From positions 1 to 64,000 of the forward strand of contig NZ_PSSX01000011.1 of assembly GCF_002933275.1 (NCBI RefSeq): 64,000 nucleotides of DNA. The letters are read 5' to 3'. Made by a program: the position numbers and the translations under genes. The DNA comes from Marinobacter maroccanus. Its GTDB lineage: Bacteria > Pseudomonadota > Gammaproteobacteria > Pseudomonadales > Oleiphilaceae. Positions 35,635-45,567 of the stretch are shown here, piece after piece (the first letter of the stretch is position 1; every line of letters starts with the position of its first letter). The notes under the pieces were generated by a model. That model was not told where the DNA came from and did not search any database. It saw only the letters and a list, made by a program, of their open reading frames with translations.

Positions 35635-36656
35635 TCGGTTCCAGGCGTCGAAGCCGAAGCACCACCAACGTCTGGCCGGGGTACGTGGATGCCCTCTCCG
35701 CCTTGCTGATGCTGGTGATCTTCATGCTGCTGGTGTACGTGGTCAGCCAGCTTTATCTATCCCAGACACTGTCTGACCGGGATACCCAGCTCGCCCGTCT
35801 GAATGCCCAACTGAACGAACTTTCGGAGCTGCTGGGCCTGGAAGAGAGCCGAAACGAGGCGCTGGAAGACCAGTTGACCAGCGTCCAGGACCGGAACGAC
35901 AGCCTGGTCGGCCAGCTTGAATCCACCCGAGAGCAGCTGATGCGGCAAACCGCCATGGCCGATGCCCAGTCGGAGCGGCTGGCCAGCATGGAAGAATCCA
36001 TTGACGAGAAAGACGAGGTATCCGCCAGCCAGCAGGCCATGATCCTGAGGCTGTCCAACCAGATTGCTTCATTGCGGGAGCAGCTCAGGCAGATTGCCTC
36101 GGCGCTGGAGCTTCAGGAGGAGATGACAGCTGAGAAAGAGCAGGAACTGGAGCAGGTCAGCCGAAGGTTGAACACGCTGCTGGCCGAGCGGGTCAGCCAG
36201 CTGGAACAGTACCAGTCTGAGTTCTTCGCCCGGCTGCGGGATATTCTTGCCGGTAACGAGAACGTCCGGATTGTCGGCGACCGCTTCCTGCTGCCCTCGG
36301 AACTGCTGTTTGCCTCCGCCTCGGCGCAACTGGGCGAGGAAGGCCGACAAGAGCTGGACAAGCTTGCTGATTTGCTGCTGGATGTTTCTGCCAGGATCCC
36401 GGACGACGTGGACTGGATCCTGAGGATTGATGGCCATACCGACGTCCTGCCCATCAATACCGAGAGATTCCCCTCCAACTGGGAGCTCTCAACGGCTCGC
36501 GCGGTTGCTGTGGTTCGCTACCTGGCTGACCAGGGGGTTCCGGAACGGCGCATGGCAGCTGCCGGCTTCGGTGAGTTTTTCCCGGTAGCGGAAGGTACCT
36601 CGCCGGACGCGTTGCAGAGAAACCGGCGGATTGAGCTGAAACTTACGGATCGCTAA
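35631..36656 (+). CDS. OmpA/MotB-type peptidoglycan-binding protein with long coiled coil
   Basis: 341 aa. Basic N-terminus, one membrane segment (about 18-45), a long Glu/Gln/Leu-rich coiled coil (about 50-200), and a C-terminal OmpA-like domain with IDGHTDVLPINTERFPSNWELSTARA and ending NRRIELKL. The architecture is that of MotB/ZorB-like stator partners. With the upstream MotA/TolQ-like gene it forms a putative energised cell-wall complex. Its stop overlaps the panE stop by 4 bp. Confidence 0.78.
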   Translation: MIGSRRRSRSTTNVWPGYVDALSALLMLVIFMLLVYVVSQLYLSQTLSDRDTQLARLNAQLNELSELLGLEESRNEALEDQLTSVQDRNDSLVGQLESTREQLMRQTAMADAQSERLASMEESIDEKDEVSASQQAMILRLSNQIASLREQLRQIASALELQEEMTAEKEQELEQVSRRLNTLLAERVSQLEQYQSEFFARLRDILAGNENVRIVGDRFLLPSELLFASASAQLGEEGRQELDKLADLLLDVSARIPDDVDWILRIDGHTDVLPINTERFPSNWELSTARAVAVVRYLADQGVPERRMAAAGFGEFFPVAEGTSPDALQRNRRIELKLTDR

Positions 36657-37600
36657 CTCTGCGAGTGGGTCAGCAGGGCGTTCACCGTCATGGTGTAAGG
36701 AGCTTCAACGCCCAGGCGCTCGCAGCGTCTCAACACCGCACCAGCGATGCTGTCGAGTTCAAGGGGCCGGCCTTTTTCCTTATCGACCAGCATGGACGTC
36801 TTGATGGCGTTGAAGTTGCTGATCAGATCGAACATCTCGGCCAGGTCTTCCGGCCCAAGGTTAACGTTGTCGGCCTTCGATGCTGCTACGGTTTCCGCCA
36901 TCATTCCGTAGACAATCTTCTGGAATTCGGGGTGGTGAGTGAGGCTCCGGGTATCAAGGCCGGTCAGGGCCGAGAGCGGGTTCACGCCATTGTTGATCAC
37001 CAGCTTGCGCCAGAGCTCGTAACGGATGTTGTCGGAGACGGTTGTTGGAATACCGGCTGCGGTATAAGCCCTTTCCAGCTGCCCAAGCAGGAAAATCCGG
37101 GGATCATCGGGCCGTTGCCTGGGCCATGCGCCCATGACAATCTGGGCCACGCCTTCGGCGAATACTTTCCCGGGATCCGTAATATGGCCCCCAATCCGGA
37201 CAGCAAGGCCGCCCAACACCCTGTTCTCGCCAACTATCTCTGCAATAGTGGGCTCGTTATCGACACCATTCTGGATCGACAGTATCGGAACACTGGCATC
37301 TTTCAGCCAATTGGAGAGTTCGTTCATTACCGCTCTAGTCGCCGTTGACTTCAAAGCGATAACAATCAAATCAAATGTGTCGGCTTCATAGCGCTGAATC
37401 AGCTCGCTATGGGAAAAGGCCGGTAGGCTCTCGCGCAGAATCTCGCCTTCATAGTCAACCGTCAGGCCATTGGCTCTCAGGGCCTGCAGGTGATCACCAC
37501 GCGCGGTCAGGACTAGTTCGTGTCCCGCACGGGCCAATCTTGCCGCGTAATACCCACCGATACCACCGGCACCAATCATTAGAAGCTTTAGAGCCGCCAA
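36653..37600 (-). CDS. panE: 2-Dehydropantoate 2-reductase (ketopantoate reductase) family
   Basis: 315 aa. LLMIGAGGIGGYYAARLARAG is the nucleotide-binding Rossmann start; SIQNGVDNE and WRKLVINNGVNPLSAL are the ketopantoate reductase blocks. NADPH-dependent reduction of ketopantoate to pantoate for CoA synthesis. Start is TTG at 37600 behind GAGGTTCCC; ATG 37579 is possible but would cut the Rossmann strand. Paralogues exist in many genomes, so the true panE could lie elsewhere. Confidence 0.85.
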   Translation of the reverse strand: MAALKLLMIGAGGIGGYYAARLARAGHELVLTARGDHLQALRANGLTVDYEGEILRESLPAFSHSELIQRYEADTFDLIVIALKSTATRAVMNELSNWLKDASVPILSIQNGVDNEPTIAEIVGENRVLGGLAVRIGGHITDPGKVFAEGVAQIVMGAWPRQRPDDPRIFLLGQLERAYTAAGIPTTVSDNIRYELWRKLVINNGVNPLSALTGLDTRSLTHHPEFQKIVYGMMAETVAASKADNVNLGPEDLAEMFDLISNFNAIKTSMLVDKEKGRPLELDSIAGAVLRRCERLGVEAPYTMTVNALLTHSQS

Positions 37601-37706
37601 GGGAACCTCATCACTCAGAAAGCGCCATCCAAAATTTAACTACCAGGTGCAACAGATACGCCTCTAGTCAGCAGGAGATAGACCCACTGTTTCAGGACCT
37701 GTGCCC

Positions 37707-37746
37707 AGGCAACGTTCAACAGCCTGGCCGACAGCCAACGTTGCCT
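37707..37746 (-). other. Inverted repeat past the end of the meta operon
   Basis: A perfect 10-bp inverted repeat AGGCAACGTT / AACGTTGCCT with a 20-nt loop, 13 bp downstream of the last gene of the meta-cleavage operon. There is no T-run on either strand, so it may be a 3'-end stabiliser rather than a terminator. Confidence 0.45.
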
Positions 37747-37758
37747 CGGTGATTGTTG

Positions 37759-38433
37759 TCACCGCATCCAACCGAATCCGGATAACATGTGGCCAACACT
37801 ATTCATACCACTGCTGAACATCCGTTGTGGAAACTTGCATCCTCCAAGTGTAAACGCTGCGGTAAGTAGGCACACGGTTGGATCTTCCAGCTTGGGGTTA
37901 CGCTGGTTCTCAAGCGACTCGCCCTTGAATGATATTGCGGCACCCCACTGCTGGTCCTGCACCCAGCCACTGATCATTTCGCGCAGATGCCGATCGTTCG
38001 GCGAGATTTCACTACCAGCCTTGTCATCTAGACAGATAACAAGGACCCCTTGTTCACGCATGGTTTCCAGACATTGCCCGACACGACGATAATCTGACTC
38101 ACTCATTCCTGTGTTCAGGCGCAGCTCAAAGAGATCCTCCGGGTCCTCGGAAAGCAACGCTCGAAGCAGATTCTCTCGGGCTTCTGAATTTTTCGTTTGA
38201 ATACCCGGCGTAAAACCTCTGGAACTGAGCAGGGAAAAGATGCGCTCCGAACGATCGGTTTTGCCCTTAAGGTGGGTAATCAGAGGCGCCTGAAGGCTTG
38301 TGTCCGTGCTTATGAGTAAAACACTTCTGACCCTCTCTCCCCAGATCATCCGCGCAGGGCCGGAACCAGCCTGTTGCCGGGACTCCAGGCTTCGGGCATT
38401 ACAAGAGACAAATAATACCGGCAGCTTGTCCAC
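37759..38433 (-). CDS. Degenerate LigB/DODA-like protein at the end of the meta operon
   Basis: 224 aa, GTG start behind TTAGGAGGAAATC, 37 bp after dmpI. I do not recognise a close family. By eye, the order of blocks follows 4,5-DOPA extradiol dioxygenases (LigB fold): LPVLFVSC (usual SHGSP), VLLISTDT (usual SAHW), LFELRLNTGMSESDYRRVGQ, LETMREQGVLVIC, then a C-terminal CLLTAAFTLGG (usual EHYLPLL..GA). The metal-binding His positions read Cys11, Asp44 and others, so an active iron or zinc site is unlikely. Possible regulatory or chaperone role. Relation is tentative. Confidence 0.5.
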   Translation of the reverse strand: MDKLPVLFVSCNARSLESRQQAGSGPARMIWGERVRSVLLISTDTSLQAPLITHLKGKTDRSERIFSLLSSRGFTPGIQTKNSEARENLLRALLSEDPEDLFELRLNTGMSESDYRRVGQCLETMREQGVLVICLDDKAGSEISPNDRHLREMISGWVQDQQWGAAISFKGESLENQRNPKLEDPTVCLLTAAFTLGGCKFPQRMFSSGMNSVGHMLSGFGWMR

Positions 38434-38470
38434 GATTTCCTCCTAAACCGGCCAGCTCAGAAGCTGCGGC

Positions 38471-38662
38471 TCATCGCCCCAGCTTCTTTGCAGATTGGCC
38501 ACCGATACCGAAATGCTGTTTCGGCATTTCCGTGATAATAATCCGTACACTTTCCACCGGCGCTCCGAGGGAGCGGCAAATGGCGTCGGTAACCTCCCTG
38601 ATGAGCGCTTCCTTTTGCTCATCAGATCGGCCCTCCAGAATATTAATCTGGGCAACAGGCAT
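38471..38662 (-). CDS. dmpI: 4-Oxalocrotonate tautomerase
   Basis: 63 aa. [20 protein letters not shown] with catalytic Pro1 after Met removal and Arg11 of the mature chain; the tail [13 protein letters not shown] is nearly the DmpI/XylH sequence. Converts 2-hydroxymuconate to 2-oxo-3-hexenedioate in the dehydrogenase branch. Ninth position after dmpH with a 9 bp gap. Acts as a hexamer in the cytosol. Confidence 0.95.
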   Translation of the reverse strand: MPVAQINILEGRSDEQKEALIREVTDAICRSLGAPVESVRIIITEMPKQHFGIGGQSAKKLGR

Positions 38663-38671
38663 AAAAACTCC

Positions 38672-39466
38672 TTATTCGAATCGAGCGGATACCGTACCCA
38701 GCCCCTGGTAACGAACCGTGATGTTGTCACCGGGCTCAACAGTAATCGCGGCGGTAATGCCACCGGTCATGATGAAGGTACCAGCCGGAATGTGTTCGCC
38801 ACGCTCGGCCAGCAGATTGGCTAGCATGGCAACGCTGGAGGCCGGATGGCCCAGCACCGCAGCACCCGCACCTACGTCCACCACTTCACCGTTCTTCTCG
38901 ACCACCACGCCCAGGGTTTTGAGATCGACGTCCGCAACATCGGCCATCTGACCACCGGTGATAAAGCGCGTGGACGAAGCGTTGTCTGCCACCACACTCA
39001 CCAGGTCAAACTTGAAGTTCTCGTAACGAGAGTCGATTACCTCCACCGCGGGAATCACAAAATCTGTTGCTGCCAGTACCTGACCAATGTGACAACCCGG
39101 TCCTTTTAGCGGCTCCTTGGTGACAAAGGCAATCTCTGCCTCGATTTTCGGGTGGATCAGTTCCTTGGTGTTGACCACACCACCGTCAGGGACGCTGAAG
39201 TAATCGGCCAGGAAGCCATAGATCGGCGTTTCCACTCCCATCTGCGCCATTTTGGCCCAAGAGGTGAGTCCCATTTTCATACCAACTACCTTGTTGCCAC
39301 GGGCTTCCTTCCTACGGCGGATCTCCCACTGCACATCGTAGGCATCCTCGAAGGTCATATCCGGAAAGTCGTTGGTCACCTTAGTGATGTCATGGGCCTG
39401 AAGTTCGGCGTTTTCCACGTGTTCCGCCAGGGCCAGGACCTGTTCACGGCTCAATGTCTTGCTCAT
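38672..39466 (-). CDS. dmpH: 4-Oxalocrotonate decarboxylase
   Basis: 264 aa of the hydratase/decarboxylase (FAH-like) family. [22 protein letters not shown] and [29 protein letters not shown] are close to DmpH. It decarboxylates 2-oxo-3-hexenedioate and works in complex with the paralogous hydratase DmpE. Overlaps dmpG by 4 bp. Confidence 0.93.
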   Translation of the reverse strand: MSKTLSREQVLALAEHVENAELQAHDITKVTNDFPDMTFEDAYDVQWEIRRRKEARGNKVVGMKMGLTSWAKMAQMGVETPIYGFLADYFSVPDGGVVNTKELIHPKIEAEIAFVTKEPLKGPGCHIGQVLAATDFVIPAVEVIDSRYENFKFDLVSVVADNASSTRFITGGQMADVADVDLKTLGVVVEKNGEVVDVGAGAAVLGHPASSVAMLANLLAERGEHIPAGTFIMTGGITAAITVEPGDNITVRYQGLGTVSARFE

Positions 39467-40500
39467 GCGTTCCGCTCCTTCTGTGCCGCCAGCAGATCCA
39501 GCGCCACATCCACAATCATGTCCTCTTGGCCACCCACCATGCGGCGTTTGCCCAGTTCAACGAGAATATCCACAGTCTTCAGGCCGTACTTCTGCGCCGC
39601 CACTTCGGAATGGCGCAGGAAGCTGGAGTAGACACCGGCATAACCAAGCGCCAAGGTTTCGCGGTCTACTCGAACCGGGCGGTCCTGCAGCGGCCGTACA
39701 ATGTCATCAGCGGCATCCATCAGCGCGTAGACGTCGGTGCCGTGCTCCCAGCCCATCTTGTCGAAGGCTGCAATACACACTTCCAGAGGCGCGTTACCAG
39801 CGCCCGCGCCCATGCCGGACAGGGAGGCATCAACCCGGTCACAGCCCTCTTCCACCGCCACGATGGAGTTGGCGACGCCCAGGGCGAGGTTGTGGTGGGC
39901 ATGGATGCCGGTCTGGGTTTCCGGCTTGAGTACGTCCTTGAGTGCCCGGAAGCGGTCGCGGATGTCGTTCATGTTCATGGCGCCGCCAGAGTCGACCACG
40001 TACAGGCAGGTAGCGCCGTAGTCTTCCATCAGCTTGGCCTGCTCAGCCAGGCCCTGCGGGGTCTGCATGTGGCTCATCATCAGGAAGCCGACGGTGTCCA
40101 TGCCCAGTTTGCGGGCGTGTTCGATGTGCTGTTTAGACACATCGGCTTCGGTGCAGTGTGTGGCCACACGGACGATGCGGGCTCCGGCGTTGTAGGCGTT
40201 GTCCAAGTCATGGACGGTACCGATGCCGGGCAGCAGCAGGGTGGCGATTTTCGAGTGGGTGACCACCTCCGAGACCGCCTCGATCCACTCCAGGTCAGTG
40301 TGGGCGCCGAAGCCGTAGTTGAAGCTGGAGCCCTGAAGGCCGTCGCCGTGAGCGACTTCAATACTGTCGACTTTTGCTTTATCCAGTGCCCGTGCAATGT
40401 CCTGCACGTTCTTGATGGAGTACTGGTGGCGGATGGCATGGCTGCCGTCCCGCAGGGTCACGTCGGAGATGTAGAGTTTCTTGCCGAGATTGAATGTCAT
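39463..40500 (-). CDS. dmpG: 4-Hydroxy-2-oxovalerate aldolase
   Basis: 345 aa HMGL-like TIM barrel with C-terminal communication domain. [20 protein letters not shown] has the catalytic Arg-Asp of the family; [15 protein letters not shown] carries the metal-binding His pair. Splits 4-hydroxy-2-oxovalerate into pyruvate and acetaldehyde, which is channelled to DmpF. Standard position between dmpF and dmpH. Confidence 0.95.
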   Translation of the reverse strand: MTFNLGKKLYISDVTLRDGSHAIRHQYSIKNVQDIARALDKAKVDSIEVAHGDGLQGSSFNYGFGAHTDLEWIEAVSEVVTHSKIATLLLPGIGTVHDLDNAYNAGARIVRVATHCTEADVSKQHIEHARKLGMDTVGFLMMSHMQTPQGLAEQAKLMEDYGATCLYVVDSGGAMNMNDIRDRFRALKDVLKPETQTGIHAHHNLALGVANSIVAVEEGCDRVDASLSGMGAGAGNAPLEVCIAAFDKMGWEHGTDVYALMDAADDIVRPLQDRPVRVDRETLALGYAGVYSSFLRHSEVAAQKYGLKTVDILVELGKRRMVGGQEDMIVDVALDLLAAQKERNA

Positions 40501-40513
40501 GGGAATATCCTCC

Positions 40514-41449
40514 TCAGTTGACCAGCGATTCGGCGATGCGCTCGGCGGTGCCCAGCGCCGCGGAGGTCATGATGTCCAGGTTTCCGGCGTAGGCCGGCAG
40601 GTAATGGGCGGCACCTTCCACTTCCAAGAAGATGGAGGTCTTCAGGCCACTGAAGCGGCCCAGGCCCGGGACGTTCATGGGCTGGTCTTCGGGAATCACA
40701 TCAAACTGCACTTTCTGCTTGAGGCGATAGCCGGGCACGTAGCTGTTCACCGCCTTTACCATTTCCTCGACGGAGGCTTCCACTTCCGCCTGATCGGCGG
40801 CATCGGAGAGCACGTACACCGTGTCCCGCATCAGCAGCGGCGGCTCGGCCGGGTTGAGGATGATGATGGCCTTGCCCTTCTGGGCGCCGCCGACCACTTC
40901 AATGGCCTTGGAGGTGGTCTCGGTGAATTCATCGATGTTGGCGCGGGTACCGGGGCCGGCGGATTTACTGGAAATGGATGCCACGATTTCCGCGTAATGA
41001 GCCTTGGCGACGCGGGAGACCGCTGCGACCATCGGAATGGTAGCCTGGCCACCGCAAGTGACCATGTTCACGTTGCCTTCCTGAAGGTTCTGCTCCAGGT
41101 TCACCACTGGCACACAGTAGGGGCCTATCGCAGCGGGGGTCAGGTCGACAATCTTGATGTTTTCCTTATGGCCCCGCAGGAACACCTCGTTGTGCATGTG
41201 AGCCTTGGCGGAGGTGGCATCAAAAACGATGTCGATGTCGGCGAATTCCGGCATTTTCACCAAGCCATCTACGCCTTCGTGGGTGGTCGCCACGCCCATT
41301 CGCTGGGCGCGGGCCAGGCCGTCCGATTCCGGATCGATACCGACCATCACACCCATCTCGATGTGTTTGCCGTTGCGCAGAATCTTGATCATCAGGTCGG
41401 TGCCGATGTTGCCCGAGCCAATGATCGCTGCTTTGATTTTCTTGCTCAT
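40514..41449 (-). CDS. dmpF: Acetaldehyde dehydrogenase (acylating)
   Basis: 311 aa. [20 protein letters not shown] is the NAD-binding start; [19 protein letters not shown] includes the catalytic Cys. Oxidises acetaldehyde with CoA to acetyl-CoA, in complex with DmpG. Start at ATG 41449 after TGAGGAACAGG; an upstream in-frame ATG at 41479, which overlaps the dmpE stop, has no ribosome site. Confidence 0.95.
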   Translation of the reverse strand: MSKKIKAAIIGSGNIGTDLMIKILRNGKHIEMGVMVGIDPESDGLARAQRMGVATTHEGVDGLVKMPEFADIDIVFDATSAKAHMHNEVFLRGHKENIKIVDLTPAAIGPYCVPVVNLEQNLQEGNVNMVTCGGQATIPMVAAVSRVAKAHYAEIVASISSKSAGPGTRANIDEFTETTSKAIEVVGGAQKGKAIIILNPAEPPLLMRDTVYVLSDAADQAEVEASVEEMVKAVNSYVPGYRLKQKVQFDVIPEDQPMNVPGLGRFSGLKTSIFLEVEGAAHYLPAYAGNLDIMTSAALGTAERIAESLVN

Positions 41450-41475
41450 AGCCTGTTCCTCATTGTTCTTGTCGG

Positions 41476-42261
41476 TCATGCGAAGCGAACAGATGCGCTT
41501 CCGATGCCACCTATGTCTACGCGCATATAGTCACCGGCCTTGACCGGCTCAAGGGGTACCAACGAGCCGGACAGAATGACTTCTCCGGCCTTAAGGGAAA
41601 TACCGAACTCACCCAGCGTATTCGCAAGCCAGGTAACACAATTCACCGGCGAACCCAGTGCCGCTGCACCAGCACCGGCGCTGATCACACTGCCGTTCTT
41701 CTCGACCACCATCCCGCAGGTAACCAGATCCACCTTGCGAGGAGACACCGCTTGGTCCCCTAGGACGAACAGTCCGCAGGAGGCGTTGTCGGCAACGGTG
41801 TCCTGAATGGATATCTTCCAGTCCTGGATGCGGGAATCGACGATTTCGAAGCACGGCATGACGCACTCAGTCGCGGCCAGAACATCCGCATTGGTGATAC
41901 CGGGCCCCGTCAGATCTTTCTTAAGGATGAAGGCGATTTCGCCCTCAGCTCGGGGGGCAATCAGCCGATCACTGATGGGCATCACCTCGCCACTGTTGAA
42001 CACCATGTCGTCGGTGAGATAGCCAAAATCTGGCTGATGAACATTGAGCATGTTCTGTACGGCTTTGCTGGTAACGCCAATCTTCTTGCCGATGATCGAG
42101 GCGCCATCCGCTAAACGACGTTCCAGCATGCGCAGAGAAATGTGGTAGGCATCGTTAATGCTGATGTCTACACCACGGCTGGTGAGCGGGGACACGGCCT
42201 CCCGCTTGATCATGGCCTCGTAGAGTTCGTCACCGAACGCCTGGATCTTTGCCTGTTCCAT
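41476..42261 (-). CDS. dmpE: 2-Oxopent-4-enoate hydratase
   Basis: 261 aa, paralogue of Dmp[18 protein letters not shown], then [19 protein letters not shown] and [25 protein letters not shown]. Hydrates 2-hydroxypenta-2,4-dienoate to 4-hydroxy-2-oxovalerate with Mg or Mn. Shares one base with the dmpD stop (TAATG). Confidence 0.95.
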   Translation of the reverse strand: MEQAKIQAFGDELYEAMIKREAVSPLTSRGVDISINDAYHISLRMLERRLADGASIIGKKIGVTSKAVQNMLNVHQPDFGYLTDDMVFNSGEVMPISDRLIAPRAEGEIAFILKKDLTGPGITNADVLAATECVMPCFEIVDSRIQDWKISIQDTVADNASCGLFVLGDQAVSPRKVDLVTCGMVVEKNGSVISAGAGAAALGSPVNCVTWLANTLGEFGISLKAGEVILSGSLVPLEPVKAGDYMRVDIGGIGSASVRFA

Positions 42262-43121
42262 TACTTACCTCCGGCAGCGGCTTGATCCGCTTCGTTCAGG
42301 AAATCATCAACCAGACGGGCAAACCGACTGGCGTGTTCAATCTGGGTCCAGTGGCCACAACGGCCAAACACGTGCAGCTGGGCACGATCAATCAATTCGG
42401 CCAACTTGAGTGATGCCTCCAGTGGAATCACTTCGTCTTCACGGCCGTGAATGATCAGCGTCTCGTGGGGCAACGCGCGAATCGACTCTTCAGGGCTGGC
42501 GAGGTTGTCCACCCAACGCTGACGCGGGGCCGGGAACATGGCCGCAAACGACTCCTGAAAGCCAGGACGCACGCTGGCCTGATAACGCATTTCTGCCAGT
42601 TCGTCGGTCAACAGGCCCTTGTTAAAGGCAAACACATCCATCAATCGACGCATGGTTTCGAGAGACGGCTGGTAACCCCAGACTTCGTCCAGGCCCTTGG
42701 TGATCGGAAAGCTGACCCCGACAGAGCCCATCAGCACCAGACGGCGAACGCGCTCTGGATGTTCGATGGCCAGCGACAATGCCAGACCACCCCCGAAGGA
42801 GTTGCCCACCAGATCGACCTGCTCAAGCCCCAGCTCGTCCATGACCCCGATGGCATGTTTCACCCAACGCTCACGGTTATAGATCTTGTCTTCCGGGCGC
42901 TCGCTGTAGCCAAAGCCGAGCATGTCCGGTGCAACCACCCGGCGGTGTTTAGCCAGCTCGGGAATCACCAGCCGCCAGTTGGCCCAGGCGGTTACCCCGG
43001 GGCCGGAACCGTGAATCATCATCAACGGGAAGCCACCTTCGCCGTGATCGTGCACATTGGTCCGGTAGCCGGCCGCGGTGATCTCACGCCCAATTTCAGG
43101 GCTGTCTACAGGTGCGTTCAT
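42261..43121 (-). CDS. dmpD: 2-Hydroxymuconic semialdehyde hydrolase
   Basis: 286 aa alpha/beta hydrolase. Nucleophile Ser108 in LVGNSFGGGLAL, oxyanion region HGSGPGVTAWANW, Asp in HGREDEVIPLE and His in CGHWTQIEH complete the triad. Releases formate from the ring-cleavage product, giving 2-hydroxypentadienoate; favoured for methylated catechols. Start ATG 43121 behind GTGAGGTAGCC; the frame extends to 43241 but that part overlaps dmpC and is not used. Confidence 0.94.
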   Translation of the reverse strand: MNAPVDSPEIGREITAAGYRTNVHDHGEGGFPLMMIHGSGPGVTAWANWRLVIPELAKHRRVVAPDMLGFGYSERPEDKIYNRERWVKHAIGVMDELGLEQVDLVGNSFGGGLALSLAIEHPERVRRLVLMGSVGVSFPITKGLDEVWGYQPSLETMRRLMDVFAFNKGLLTDELAEMRYQASVRPGFQESFAAMFPAPRQRWVDNLASPEESIRALPHETLIIHGREDEVIPLEASLKLAELIDRAQLHVFGRCGHWTQIEHASRFARLVDDFLNEADQAAAGGK

Positions 43122-43128
43122 GGCTACC

Positions 43129-44586
43129 TCACAATTTGATACAGATGTTTTTGGTTTCAGAGTAGAACTCCAGACCGTGTACTCCGCCTTCGCGACCAAG
43201 CCCGGATTGTTTGGCGCCGCCAAAGGATGTGCGCAGATCACGCAGGAACCAGGAGTTCACCCACGCCAGACCAACCTCCATCTGTTCTGCCACGCGAAGA
43301 GCACGGGCGGAATTTTCTGTCCAGATGGCACAGGCAAGGCCGTAACTGGTGTCATTCGCCAGCTCGATGGCTTCTTCTTCGGTGTCGAACGGACGGATGT
43401 GACAGCAAGGACCAAAAATTTCTTCGCGGATAACACGGGCGTCTTCAGGAAGGCCAGTCCAGATGGTCGGTTCAATCCAGGCTCCAGCGTTCAGCTCTGC
43501 GCCCATATCGGGAATGCCTCCACCAATCTCAACGGTTGCACCCTCTTCGCGAGCCAGATCGTAATAGCTTTTAACTTTGTCACGATGCTCCAAGCTGACC
43601 AGAGGTCCGAAATTCGCATCGGGGTCTTCTGGTCGGCCGAGTTTCAGCTTGGCCACCTCTTCTTTCATACGCGCGAGAAACTGATCAAAAATCGAGCGCT
43701 CTACATAGACCCGCTCGGTCCCTAGGCAGACCTGACCACAGTTTACAAACGCGGAGCGCATGGTTCCCTCCACGGCTTTTTCGAGATCGCAGTCAGCGAA
43801 CACAAGGCCAGGGTTTTTGCCGCCGCACTCCATGGAAACATTACGCAGGCCTACTGCGGCGGCTTTCATGATGACCTCACCGGTGCGGGTTTCACCGGTG
43901 AAGGTGATCGCATCCACTAATGGATGAGAAGTCAGGAACGCACCCGCAGAGTTAGGGCCAAAACCGTGCACCACGTTAAACACACCTGGTGGCACACCAC
44001 ACTCGTTCATGACCTCACCTAGCAAAGTCGCCGTAGCAGGTGTTTCTTCCGACGGTTTAACAACAACCGTATTCCCACAGGCCAGCGCAGGGCCAACCTT
44101 GAAGGTCATCAACAACAATGGAAGGTTCCAGGGAGACACCACGGCAATAACGCCCTTTGGCGTCCGATGGCCTATGTTTACGGCGCCCGTACCATCCGGG
44201 GTATCCATTCGGAAGCCCTCAGTGGGATGGTTCATGGAATCCGCAAATTCCTTGAAGTTAGCTGCACCGCGGGGAATGTCGATGTGGCTGGCCATCGAGC
44301 GTGGCTTGCCGGTATCGAGACACTCTGCGGCGAGAAATTCGTCGAAACGCTCATTGATGCGGTCCGCGATCTTATTCAACATGGCGGCACGCTGCTTTTG
44401 GGTCAGCTTGCTCCAAGGACCCTTAAGCGCAGCTTTAGCGGCACGAACGGCAGCATCGACCTCCGCCTCGCCGGCCTCGTGAACTTGGCCAATTAGGCTA
44501 TTGTCCACCGGGGAGCGATTTTCGAATTTTTTGCCGCTGGCCGAAGCCACGTATTCGCCGTTGATAAAATGCTTGAATTCGTTCAT
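43129..44586 (-). CDS. dmpC: 2-Hydroxymuconic semialdehyde dehydrogenase
   Basis: 485 aa aldehyde dehydrogenase. General base in NVSMECGGKNPGLVFAD and nucleophile in FVNCGQVCLGTERVYVE are the DmpC/XylG forms. NAD-dependent oxidation of the semialdehyde to 2-hydroxymuconate, feeding dmpI and dmpH. Lies 46 bp downstream of dmpB. Confidence 0.95.
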   Translation of the reverse strand: MNEFKHFINGEYVASASGKKFENRSPVDNSLIGQVHEAGEAEVDAAVRAAKAALKGPWSKLTQKQRAAMLNKIADRINERFDEFLAAECLDTGKPRSMASHIDIPRGAANFKEFADSMNHPTEGFRMDTPDGTGAVNIGHRTPKGVIAVVSPWNLPLLLMTFKVGPALACGNTVVVKPSEETPATATLLGEVMNECGVPPGVFNVVHGFGPNSAGAFLTSHPLVDAITFTGETRTGEVIMKAAAVGLRNVSMECGGKNPGLVFADCDLEKAVEGTMRSAFVNCGQVCLGTERVYVERSIFDQFLARMKEEVAKLKLGRPEDPDANFGPLVSLEHRDKVKSYYDLAREEGATVEIGGGIPDMGAELNAGAWIEPTIWTGLPEDARVIREEIFGPCCHIRPFDTEEEAIELANDTSYGLACAIWTENSARALRVAEQMEVGLAWVNSWFLRDLRTSFGGAKQSGLGREGGVHGLEFYSETKNICIKL

Positions 44587-44632
44587 GACTGCCTAGTCCT
44601 GTTAAATTGAATCCCGTTCGGCCTGTTTGTAA

Positions 44633-45556
44633 TCAGGTCAACACGGTCAGGAAGCGTTCGTTCAGTACGCGATCATGGTAAAAAATCGCCTTACCGAGGT
44701 CTTCTGCCTTCCAGGTAACGGGTTTATGGTCCGGGTAGTGATAATCGCCACCGCAGAACACTTCGTTTCGGTTGCCGGATGGGTCAAAGAAATAGATGGT
44801 CTGGCCGTGGGTTAGGCCATGGCGGGTCGGGCCGATATCGATGGAGGTATCGGTCATGGAGATCAGATCCGCCGCCCGCAGCACTGCTTCCCAAGTATCC
44901 AGAAAGAAAGAGGCGTGATGGAACTTGCCTTTCTCTTCGTGGTGAATGAAGGCCACGTCGTGCTCCTTCATGGAGACAGTCAGGAACTGCGCTACGCGGG
45001 TGCCTTCGGGGTCCAGCACCTGTTCCGCCAAATGAAATCCCAGCACGTTCACGAAAATGTCGTACACGGCGGCCAATTCCGGGCCGTAGAACAAGGCGTG
45101 GTCAAAGCGCACGGCCTTCATGCCTTGCAGTCCACGGGGCCAGGCTTCGGGGTTAACAGCGGATACGCCCCATTTCCCGGTGTATTTCTTGTCAGCATAA
45201 AGCTCAAAGGCATGACCGGAGGGCACGGTAAAGCGAACGCGGCGACCGCAGTCTTTCAACTCTTCCGCTGGTACCTGCTCAACCTCAACACCGTAGTCCA
45301 CAAGGTCTTTTTCAAGCTGGTTCAGGGCGGCTTCATCCACCACCTTGAAGCCCATGAAGTCGCAGCCCGGCTCGTCGGTTTCGCGCAGAACCACAGAAAA
45401 TTTGTCCACTTCGGTCCAGGCCTTCAGGTACACACGGCCCTGGTCGTCTCGGTCGGTTTCGATCAGACCCATCAGGTCTGTGTAGTGTTTGACGGCTTCT
45501 TCCAGATCAAGAACGCGAATCTGAACGTGGCCGGGACGCATCACACCTTTTTTCAT
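44633..45556 (-). CDS. dmpB: Catechol 2,3-dioxygenase
   Basis: 307 aa two-domain vicinal oxygen chelate protein. Iron ligands His153 ([10 protein letters not shown]), His214 ([10 protein letters not shown]) and Glu265 ([10 protein letters not shown]) sit at exactly the XylE positions. Extradiol cleavage of catechol to 2-hydroxymuconic semialdehyde. Start ATG 45556 after AGAGGTAATTGTC; longer in-frame sequence reaches into dmpQ and is not used. Confidence 0.97.
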   Translation of the reverse strand: MKKGVMRPGHVQIRVLDLEEAVKHYTDLMGLIETDRDDQGRVYLKAWTEVDKFSVVLRETDEPGCDFMGFKVVDEAALNQLEKDLVDYGVEVEQVPAEELKDCGRRVRFTVPSGHAFELYADKKYTGKWGVSAVNPEAWPRGLQGMKAVRFDHALFYGPELAAVYDIFVNVLGFHLAEQVLDPEGTRVAQFLTVSMKEHDVAFIHHEEKGKFHHASFFLDTWEAVLRAADLISMTDTSIDIGPTRHGLTHGQTIYFFDPSGNRNEVFCGGDYHYPDHKPVTWKAEDLGKAIFYHDRVLNERFLTVLT

Positions 45557-45567
45557 GACAATTACCT

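Noticed and set aside
34906..36656. Zorya anti-phage system (ZorA/ZorB)
   Set aside because: The MotA-like and OmpA-like pair is present, but no helicase or nuclease (ZorC/D/E) is near, and the long coiled coil is on the B partner rather than as a ZorA tail.
42261..43241. Longer DmpD start at 43241 and longer DmpB start at 45658
   Set aside because: Both extend into the upstream gene; the internal ATGs at 43121 and 45556 have good ribosome sites and match family N-termini.
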